A stretch of 64,000 bases of DNA, taken from Streptomyces sp. CB01635 (GTDB lineage Bacteria > Actinomycetota > Actinomycetes > Streptomycetales > Streptomycetaceae). The notes under the pieces are model-generated. The model was not told the DNA's origin. It searched no databases and saw nothing but the letters and a program-made list of their open reading frames with translations. Within the stretch, counting starts at the first letter, position 1; each line of letters begins with the position of its first letter. This document shows, in pieces, positions 47,203-54,056 of the stretch. Where the stretch lies: the NCBI RefSeq assembly GCF_002803065.1, contig NZ_NNBL01000015.1, positions 1-64,000 on the forward strand, read 5' to 3'. The translations under genes were made by a program, and so were the position numbers.

Positions 47203-47242
47203 GTGCTGGGATGAAGCTTGCGTGCTGGGATGGTGCTGGGAT
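47203..47242. repeat. Right-end cluster of GTGCTGGGAT repeats
   Basis: Exact copies at 47203-47212, 47222-47231 and 47233-47242, directly after brxHI. The last two, separated by a single G, repeat the pair at 17664-17684 at the other island end in the same orientation. Confidence 0.65.
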
Positions 47243-47291
47243 GACCTCTGGAAAAATCGTGTTCCCGCAGGTGGGAGCCCTGCACTACGGA

Positions 47292-47305
47292 TTCCGCTTC
47301 AACGT
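47292..47305 (+). repeat. Right attachment-site repeat (attR core)
   Basis: Second copy of TTCCGCTTCAACGT. In the same frame it reads GFRFNV followed by TGA, i.e. a relic of the YchF C-terminus with no ychF body in front. It marks the right boundary of the island. Confidence 0.75.
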
Positions 47306-47330
47306 CTGATCCGCCTCACTCGCACGTCAT

Positions 47331-47362
47331 CCAGGGTCCGCCTCTTCGGGGGTGGGCCCTGG
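47331..47362 (+). terminator. Hairpin right of the island, possibly the original ychF terminator
   Basis: 12-bp arms CCAGGGTCCGCC / GGTGGGCCCTGG (two G-T pairs) around an 8-nt loop, starting 22 bp after the relic stop codon. Before insertion it would have lain just downstream of ychF. There is no T run. Confidence 0.55.
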
Positions 47363-47436
47363 TTCGTTGTTCGGGCGGGCGTTGTCCGTGGGGCGGCGGT
47401 GGCAGGATGCCGGGACGGGAGCGAGAAAGGGCTGGG

Positions 47437-49581
47437 ATGGGGCGGCGGGAGCGGGGGGTTGTGGGTGGGGGCGTGTGGCTGGAGGGGGCCGCGCGGGGGG
47501 TTGTCGGGGATCATGCACGGGCCGTTGAGGCCGTCAGGGGCGCCTTGCAGCCGATTCATGAGGCCGAGGCCGCGCAGGCCCTGGGGGCTATTTCTGTTGC
47601 TCGGCTCAAGGACGTCACCGAGGGGCGGTTGAGGCTCGGGGAGGTGGAGAGGAGCGGGCTGTCCTCCGTTCTTCAGGTTCTTGAGGCCGGGACCTATCGG
47701 TTGCGGCAGATCCCTGGCGTGGGGGAGCAGACCGCCAATCAGTTGGTCGCTGCCGCTCGGCAGATTTCCGATGCCGTCCGGGAGACCGTCGCCGTCCACA
47801 TCGATGTGGACCGGCCCGAGCCGCGTACCACCGCACTCGTCACCGCCCTGCATGTTCTGGTGGAGGCGGGGCCCGAGGCACGGCGTGCCGTCGAGACCGC
47901 AGCGGCTCTTGCCGAGCGGCTCGGTCCGTTGCTGGCCGACGCTCGTCCGGCCGCCGGGCGGCTTCGGATGCTGCTGGTCGGGAAGGCCAAGCGGGCGCAG
48001 GCACTTGAGGCTGTTGCGGAGATCCGCGAGCTGACCGAGGAGGCGGTGCGCGCCGGGCACCCGGAGCTGCTCGCCCAGGCGTCGGTGGACCTGTTGCGCG
48101 GTTCCTCGGACGACGTGGCCGCCTGGGTCGACTTCGAACTGCGGTCCGCCGAGTACTACAGCCTGCTCGCCGAGATCTCGGGGCGCGCCCCCGACACGGC
48201 CGCCTCCGAAGGGTTCCTGCCCGACGAGGTCGCCGAACGGGTCCGCGGGCAGGCGCTCGACGACACGCGGCGCCGGGTGTCGCTGCGCGGTTACCAGGCC
48301 TTCGGCGCCCGGTTCGCCCTCGCCCAGCGCAAGGTGATCCTCGGCGACGAGATGGGGCTCGGCAAGACCATCCAGGCCATCGCCGCCCTGGCACATCTCG
48401 CCGCCGAGGGCAGGAGCCACTTCATGGTCGTCTGCCCGGCGAGCGTACTGATCAACTGGACGCGCGAGATCGAGTCCCGCAGCAAGCTGCGCGTCCTGCC
48501 CCTGCACGGCCCCGACCGGCAGGACGCGTACGCCGACTGGAAGGGCCGCGGCGGAGTCGGTGTGACCACCTTCGACGCGCTGCGCCGCTTCCCCGTCCCC
48601 GGCGGCGGCGAGCTCGGCATGCTGGTCGTGGACGAGGCGCACTACGTGAAGAACCCGCAGACCCGCCGCTCCCGCACCGTCGCCGAGTGGGCCGAGCGCT
48701 GCGAACGCGTGCTCTTCATGAGCGGTACGCCGATGGAGAACCGCGTCGCCGAGTTCCGCAACCTCGTGCAGATCCTCCGGCCCGATCTGGCCGACGTCGT
48801 CGGCGACCGCGACGCAGTGGCCGGCTCGAAAGCCTTCCGCAAGGCCGTCGCCCCCGTCTATCTCCGCCGCAACCAGCAGGACGTACTGACCGAACTCCCG
48901 GCGCTCCAACACACCGACGAATGGGAGGAGTTGAGCGCGTCGGACGAGGAGGCCTATCGGGAGGCGGTCCGGGCCGGGAACTTCATGGCGATGCGCCGTG
49001 CGGCCTACGCGCGGCCCGAGTCGTCGGCGAAACTGAACCGGCTGCGCGAGATCGTCGAGGACGCGGCGGAGAACGGGCTGAAGGTCGTGGTGTTCTCCAC
49101 CTTCCGTGACGTTCTCGCCGTGGTGAAGGACGCGCTCGACGGCGCCGCCCTGTTCGGCCCGATCTCGGGGAGCGTGCCGCCCGCGCGCAGGCAGCAGCTC
49201 GTCGACGAGTTCGCCGCCGTGTCCGGTCACGCGGTGCTCCTCGCGCAGATCGAGGCCGGGGGCGTGGGGCTCAACATGCAGGCCGCGACCGTCGTGATCA
49301 TCTGCGAGCCCCAGGTCAAGCCGACCGTCGAGCACCAGGCCGTGGCGCGCGCCCATCGCATGGGGCAGGTGCGCTCGGTCCAGGTCCACCGGCTGCTCAC
49401 CACGGGGGGCGTGGACGAGCGCATGGTGAAGCTCCTTGAGAACAAGTCCCGGCTCTTCGACGCCTACGCGCGCCGCAGCGCGATGGCCGAGGCGACCCCC
49501 GACGCCGTGGACGTCTCCGATACGTCGCTGGCCCGCCGGATCGTGGAGGACGAGCAGGCTCGGCTCGCCATGGGGGCGTAA
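47437..49581 (+). CDS. SNF2-family DEAD/DEAH helicase with helix-hairpin-helix
   Basis: A protein of about 714 residues. A helix-hairpin-helix (LRQIPGVGEQTANQLV, about 89-104) suggests non-specific DNA binding. The SNF2 core has GDEMGLGKT (about 302-310), DEAH (398-401), SGTPMENR and the second RecA lobe with EAGGVGLNMQAA and AHRMGQ. Such proteins translocate on double-stranded DNA; the actual role here is unknown, with recombination, repair or defence all possible. The start is uncertain: ATG 47437 has AAAGGG upstream, and 47407 is in frame. It begins 130 bp right of the att relic, so by position it belongs to the chromosome. Confidence 0.85.
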   Translation: MGRRERGVVGGGVWLEGAARGVVGDHARAVEAVRGALQPIHEAEAAQALGAISVARLKDVTEGRLRLGEVERSGLSSVLQVLEAGTYRLRQIPGVGEQTANQLVAAARQISDAVRETVAVHIDVDRPEPRTTALVTALHVLVEAGPEARRAVETAAALAERLGPLLADARPAAGRLRMLLVGKAKRAQALEAVAEIRELTEEAVRAGHPELLAQASVDLLRGSSDDVAAWVDFELRSAEYYSLLAEISGRAPDTAASEGFLPDEVAERVRGQALDDTRRRVSLRGYQAFGARFALAQRKVILGDEMGLGKTIQAIAALAHLAAEGRSHFMVVCPASVLINWTREIESRSKLRVLPLHGPDRQDAYADWKGRGGVGVTTFDALRRFPVPGGGELGMLVVDEAHYVKNPQTRRSRTVAEWAERCERVLFMSGTPMENRVAEFRNLVQILRPDLADVVGDRDAVAGSKAFRKAVAPVYLRRNQQDVLTELPALQHTDEWEELSASDEEAYREAVRAGNFMAMRRAAYARPESSAKLNRLREIVEDAAENGLKVVVFSTFRDVLAVVKDALDGAALFGPISGSVPPARRQQLVDEFAAVSGHAVLLAQIEAGGVGLNMQAATVVIICEPQVKPTVEHQAVARAHRMGQVRSVQVHRLLTTGGVDERMVKLLENKSRLFDAYARRSAMAEATPDAVDVSDTSLARRIVEDEQARLAMGA

Positions 49582-49642
49582 GGGCGAGGCCCGGTTCCGG
49601 TTCGCCACACGGCCCCGGCCCACCCCACCACCCCCGCTCGTT

Positions 49643-50656
49643 ATGGTCAGTCCTGTGACGCACCCAGTACCGGCCACCCCGACCGCAGCCGCGAACGCCC
49701 CCGCCCCCCTGGACCCCCTCGACCGGCGCATCGTTGCCGCGCTTCAGATCGATGGGCGGGCGTCGTGGCGGCGGATCGCGGCCGCGATCGGGGAACCCGA
49801 GCGGAAGGTGGCGCGGCGGGGGCTGCGGTTGCTGGAGAGCGGGGACGTGGCCGTGCGAGGGCTCGTCGTGCGGGGCGAGACCGTGATTCTGCGGATGACA
49901 TGCCGGCCGGGGTCGGTACGCGACGCGGCCGTGGCGGCGGCCCGGCGCGCTGACTGCATCTTCTCGTACGCACTCGCCGGACCCGTCGACTGCGTGGCCG
50001 AACTTCAGTTCCCTCAGGGGCAGTTGGGGCCGCTGATGCTCGACGAGGTGCCCGCGCTGCCGGGTCTCGTCTCGCAGAGCGTGTCGCCGGTGCTGCGGTA
50101 CTTCAGGACCGTGCACGAGTGGTCGCCGGGGATTCTCGGCGCCGGGGAGATCGAGGCGCTCGGCGGGCCGTCGGGCATCGTCGACGAGATCGGGCTCCCG
50201 GAGGTCGAGGTCGGGCCCGAGGAGCACGCGATCCTGGGGGCGCTCGCCGAGGACGGGCGGCGTACGCACGAGGACCTGGCCGCCGTCGCCGGGGTCTCCG
50301 TGGCGACCGCCCGCCGCCGCGTCGAGACGCTCACCCGCGACGGGCACGTGAGCATCCGGGCCGCCGTCGAGCCCGCGCTGCTCGGCCTCCCGGTCGAGGC
50401 GCTCCTGTGGATCAGGACCCGCCCCGACGAGGTCGAGAAGGTGGGGCGGCTGCTCGTGGAGTCGCCGCTCGTGCGGTACGCGGCCGTGGTCATGGGTGAG
50501 CATCAGCTCCTGGTCGACGTGACGCAGCCGTCGAAGGCCGCGCTGTACGAGTTCCTGACCGCCTCGCCCTGGGTGCGGCATGTGGAGGCCGTGCAGTCGC
50601 ATCTGGTGGTCGACGCGTTCAAGCGCAGTGGCGTGGAGTTCCCGACGTCCAGTTGA
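49643..50656 (+). CDS. Lrp/AsnC-family regulator with two HTH units
   Basis: A 337-residue regulator made of two AsnC-type halves. The first HTH is LDRRIVAALQIDGRASWRRI with its recognition helix, and the second is HAILGALAEDGRRTHEDLAA followed by VSVATARRRVETL. Each is followed by a RAM-like ligand-binding domain. Tandem AsnC proteins are common in Streptomyces. The ATG at 49643 or the GTG at 49655 may be the start; ribosome sites are weak. It lies just upstream of the amidase/symporter operon with a 180-bp gap, so it may control those genes. Confidence 0.85.
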   Translation: MVSPVTHPVPATPTAAANAPAPLDPLDRRIVAALQIDGRASWRRIAAAIGEPERKVARRGLRLLESGDVAVRGLVVRGETVILRMTCRPGSVRDAAVAAARRADCIFSYALAGPVDCVAELQFPQGQLGPLMLDEVPALPGLVSQSVSPVLRYFRTVHEWSPGILGAGEIEALGGPSGIVDEIGLPEVEVGPEEHAILGALAEDGRRTHEDLAAVAGVSVATARRRVETLTRDGHVSIRAAVEPALLGLPVEALLWIRTRPDEVEKVGRLLVESPLVRYAAVVMGEHQLLVDVTQPSKAALYEFLTASPWVRHVEAVQSHLVVDAFKRSGVEFPTSS

Positions 50657-50753
50657 CGTCCATAACGCGACCAAAATATTCACGGATGAAGGAGTGGCGT
50701 CTTAAAAGTGCATTGAGTCTTAGGTATTGACTGAAACGGTCAGTGGCTTCAGT

Positions 50754-50765
50754 GTGGTGCACCAC
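50754..50765. promoter_or_regulatory. Palindrome upstream of the amidase operon
   Basis: GTGGTGCACCAC is a perfect 12-bp palindrome 71 bp before the amidase ATG. The stretch just upstream (50,660-50,750) is AT-rich for this genome and contains TGAC/GTCA half-sites 7 bp apart (near 50,728). It is a plausible promoter/operator zone for the neighbouring Lrp-like regulator. Confidence 0.4.
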
Positions 50766-50836
50766 GCGCGCCGCTGCCCCGGACCTGTCCGGCCCAGCAC
50801 GGCGACGTCCCCCGCGCCCGCTGCCCTAGGACTGCC

Positions 50837-52288
50837 ATGCCCGCTTCCACCGGCCCTGCCGACTCCGCTCCCGTCCCGGACGAACTCTGCGCCCTCGACG
50901 CCGTCGACCTCGCGGCGCGTGTCCGTCGTGGTGAGCTGTCGGCCCGTGAGGTCGTCCGGGCCCACCTCGACCGCATCGAACGCCTCAACCCCGCCGTCAA
51001 CGCGATCGTCACCCTCGACCCCGAGGGCGCTCTCGCCGCGGCCGCCGCCGCCGACGAGCGTCAGGCGCGCGGCGAGGAGCTCGGGCCGCTGCACGGCCTG
51101 CCCATCGCGTTCAAGGACACCCACCTCACCCGCGGCATGCGCACCACGCACGGCTCGCCCCTCTTCGCCGACCACGTTCCCGACGAGGACGAGCTGCTCG
51201 TGCGGCGCATCCAGGACGCGGGCGCCATCCGCATCGGGAAGACCAACGTCCCTGAGTTCGCGGCCGGTTCGCACACGTTCAACCCCGTGTTCGGCGCGAC
51301 CAGGAACCCGTACGACACGAAGAGGTCGGCGGGCGGCAGCAGTGGCGGGGCCGCGGCCGCGCTGGCCGCCGGGTTCCAGGCGCTGGCCGACGGCAGCGAC
51401 ATGGGCGGCTCCCTGCGCAACCCGGCGTCGTTCTGCAACGTCGTCGGCCTGCGCCCCACCCCCGGCCGCGTCCCCTCGCACCCGGCCGGCAACCTGTGGG
51501 AGACCCTCGCCGTCGCCGGGCCCATGGGGCGCACCGTCGCCGACACCGCGCTGCTGCTGTCCGTCATGGCGGGGCCCGACCCGCGCGTCCCGATCTCCCT
51601 GGAGGGGCCGGGCGCCGCCTTCCGCGCGCCGCTCGGGCGGGACGCGGCCGGGCTGCGCGTGGCGTTCGCGCCCGACCTCGGCGGGCGGGTCGCCGTCGAC
51701 CGCGACGTGCGCGACGTCTTCGAGCGGCAGGCCAAGGTCTTCGAGGACCTCGGCTGCGTCGTCGTCGAGGACTGCCCCGACCTGGACGGCGCCGAGGACG
51801 TCTTCCGCACGCTGCGGGCCCAGGAGTTCAACCAGGGCCTCGGCGCGCTCCTCGACAGCGACCGCGCCTCCCTCAAGGACAGCCTCGTCTGGAACATCGA
51901 GGAGGGGCGGCGCCTGACCGGCGCCGACCTCGCCCGCGCCACCGCCGAGCACGCCCGCATCCACCTCGCGGTCGTCGGCTTCTTCGAGCGCTACGACGTC
52001 CTGGTCGCGCCCGTCAGCCAGGTCACCCCCTTCGACGTCGAGGCGGAGTACCCGACCGTCATCGACGGGCAGTCGCAGCACACCTATCTCGACTGGATGC
52101 GCTCGGCGTACTTCATCTCGGTCCTGGGCGCACCCGCCCTCTCCGTACCGGCCGGCTTCTCGGCTGCCGGGCTCCCCGTCGGCGTTCAGATCGTCGGCCC
52201 GCCCCGCGCCGAGCGGACCGTCCTCGAGGTCGGCGCCGCCTACGAGGCCGCCACCGGACACGGACGCCGCCGGCCCTCCCTCCCGTAG
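50837..52288 (+). CDS. Amidase-signature hydrolase
   Basis: A 483-residue amidase signature enzyme. The Ser-cisSer-Lys triad is visible as AFKD (Lys93), the glycine/serine-rich GGSSGG (about 165) and the nucleophile segment GSDMGGSLRNPA (Ser near 191). The substrate is an amide of unknown identity. AGGA lies 7 nt before the ATG. It is followed on the same strand by DUF3311 and a sodium/solute symporter, so the operon probably imports and hydrolyses an amide or related organic nitrogen source; that is inference from neighbours. Confidence 0.9.
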   Translation: MPASTGPADSAPVPDELCALDAVDLAARVRRGELSAREVVRAHLDRIERLNPAVNAIVTLDPEGALAAAAAADERQARGEELGPLHGLPIAFKDTHLTRGMRTTHGSPLFADHVPDEDELLVRRIQDAGAIRIGKTNVPEFAAGSHTFNPVFGATRNPYDTKRSAGGSSGGAAAALAAGFQALADGSDMGGSLRNPASFCNVVGLRPTPGRVPSHPAGNLWETLAVAGPMGRTVADTALLLSVMAGPDPRVPISLEGPGAAFRAPLGRDAAGLRVAFAPDLGGRVAVDRDVRDVFERQAKVFEDLGCVVVEDCPDLDGAEDVFRTLRAQEFNQGLGALLDSDRASLKDSLVWNIEEGRRLTGADLARATAEHARIHLAVVGFFERYDVLVAPVSQVTPFDVEAEYPTVIDGQSQHTYLDWMRSAYFISVLGAPALSVPAGFSAAGLPVGVQIVGPPRAERTVLEVGAAYEAATGHGRRRPSLP

Positions 52289-52318
52289 CCGTACCTTCCG
52301 CAGCCGTATGGAGCCCTG

Positions 52319-52549
52319 ATGAGAAAACCGCACGTGATCTGGGCCTTCGTGCCCGTACTGGCTTTCCTCGGCACGCCGTTCCTGCCCTTCGTCAATGGCC
52401 CGTACCTCTGGTTCGGCATTCCGTCCGTCCTCGCCTGGTGTCTGCTGTGGACGGCCGGTACGACGGCCTCGCTCGCCCTCGTCGAGCACTTCGCGCACAC
52501 CGACGACGAACGCGCCGACCGCGATGAGGCCGAGGAGGCCGCCGCATGA
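52319..52549 (+). CDS. DUF3311 small membrane protein
   Basis: A 76-residue protein with two hydrophobic helices (VIWAFVPVLAFLGTPFLPF and LWFGIPSVLAWCLLWTAG) and an acidic tail. DUF3311 proteins are regularly encoded directly before SSS-family symporters and are thought to be accessory subunits. Its TGA overlaps the symporter ATG by 4 bp. Confidence 0.85.
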   Translation: MRKPHVIWAFVPVLAFLGTPFLPFVNGPYLWFGIPSVLAWCLLWTAGTTASLALVEHFAHTDDERADRDEAEEAAA

Positions 52550-53973
52550 ACACCACCATGGCCATCACTCTCATCGGCATGGTCTCCATCGCCGTCGTCG
52601 GCGTGAGCGGGCGCAGACCGCGCAGCGGGGAACTAGGCGAATGGACCGTGGGGAAACGCAAGTTCTCCACCTTCACCACCTGGTTCCTCCAGGCGGGCGA
52701 GGCCTTCACCACCTTCAGCTTCCTCGGCCTCGCGGGCATCGCCTTCGGCGGGGGTGTCGCCGCGGCCTTCGCCCTGTGCTACCTCGCGATCAACTTCGTC
52801 CTCCAGTACTTCACCGCGCCCCGCATGCGTGAACTCGGGCGCAGGGGCGGCTACTTGACGCAGGCGGACTTCTTCACCGACCGCTACCGCAGCCCTCTGC
52901 TCGGCAAGGTCGTCGCCGTCGTCGGAGCGGTCTTCCTGCTGCCGTACCTCCAGCTCCAGATCACCGGGCTCGGCATGATCGTCCAGCTTGCCACCGGCAG
53001 CCGCACGGGCGGCAACCTCAGCATGGTTCTGGCGACCGTCCTCACCGTCGGCTTCGTCCTGTGGTCCGGCATCCGCGGCATCGCCCGCGTCGCCTACCTC
53101 AAGGACGCCCTGATGATCGTCGGGCTCGTGGTGCTGTTCATCGGCGTCACGGTCTCCGTGAAGGGGGGCATCGGCGGCCTCTTCGAGACCGTACGGGACA
53201 GCCACCCGCAGCTCTTGACGCTCAATCAGGAAGGCTATGACGCCACCTTCTTCGTCACGGCCGTCATCATCTCCGGCATCGGCGGCGGACTCGGCACCAT
53301 GGCCCATCTGTGGCCGCCGGTCCTCGCCGCCGGCAGCGGGCGTGCCCTGCGCAAGAACGCGGTCTGGCTGCCGCTCTACCAGATAGCCCTCGGTATCCCG
53401 GTGATCGTCGGCTTCGCCGGAATCCTGCTCGTGAAGCCGGGATCGCCCGCGAACTCAGTCGCGCTCACCCTCGCCGGCCAGACCCTGCCCGGCTGGCTCG
53501 TCGGCGTCGTCGCGGTCGCCGCGGCCTCGGCCGCCATGGTGCCCTCGGCGGCCATCGTCGTGGGCATCTCCAGCCTGCTGTCCCGCAATCTGCTGAGCGC
53601 GCGCAACGAACGTACGCAGCTGCGCACCAACCACCTCTGCGTGGTCGCGGCCGCCGCGCTCGCCCTGGTGCTCGGCCTGACCAGGCCCGGACTCCTGTCC
53701 GACCTGCTGCTGCTCACCTACGGAGGCCTCACCCAGCTCGCCCCGGCGATCGTCATGGGGCTGGCGAAGAAGGTGCGTCTGGATGCCGTGCCCGCACTGC
53801 TCGGCATCCTGACCGGCGTCGGCGTCCTGATCTGGCTCACCTTCGGGGGCGTGGACGTCGGCACGGTCGACACCGGGCTCATCGCGCTCGCCCCGAACCT
53901 GGTGGTGACGGCGGTCGCCCAACTCGTGGTGCGGTCCCGCTCCCTGGCCGCTGTGCCGGCCGAGGTCAACTGA
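52546..53973 (+). CDS. Sodium:solute symporter (SSS family)
   Basis: A 475-residue membrane protein with about 13 hydrophobic segments. It has the SSS features WTVGKRKFSTFTTWFLQAGEAFTTFSFLG at TM1-2, followed by YLTQADFFTDRY. It should import an organic substrate with sodium. Coupling to DUF3311 and co-orientation with the amidase gene suggest an organic-nitrogen or carboxylate substrate. It ends at a double hairpin facing the GH65 gene. Confidence 0.88.
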   Translation: MNTTMAITLIGMVSIAVVGVSGRRPRSGELGEWTVGKRKFSTFTTWFLQAGEAFTTFSFLGLAGIAFGGGVAAAFALCYLAINFVLQYFTAPRMRELGRRGGYLTQADFFTDRYRSPLLGKVVAVVGAVFLLPYLQLQITGLGMIVQLATGSRTGGNLSMVLATVLTVGFVLWSGIRGIARVAYLKDALMIVGLVVLFIGVTVSVKGGIGGLFETVRDSHPQLLTLNQEGYDATFFVTAVIISGIGGGLGTMAHLWPPVLAAGSGRALRKNAVWLPLYQIALGIPVIVGFAGILLVKPGSPANSVALTLAGQTLPGWLVGVVAVAAASAAMVPSAAIVVGISSLLSRNLLSARNERTQLRTNHLCVVAAAALALVLGLTRPGLLSDLLLLTYGGLTQLAPAIVMGLAKKVRLDAVPALLGILTGVGVLIWLTFGGVDVGTVDTGLIALAPNLVVTAVAQLVVRSRSLAAVPAEVN

Positions 53974-53975
53974 CC

Positions 53976-54056
53976 GGCCGCCGGGTGCCGTTGCGCGGTG
54001 TGGGGCCGCACACGGCGCCCGGCGGCCTGGGGCCCTGCCGGTCGGCGGCAGGGCCC
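53976..54056. terminator. Two tandem hairpins between convergent genes
   Basis: First hairpin: 16-bp arms at 53976-53991 and 54012-54027, one G-T pair. Second: 11-bp perfect arms GGGCCCTGCCG / CGGCAGGGCCC at 54030-54056. They separate the symporter and GH65 genes. Confidence 0.8.
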
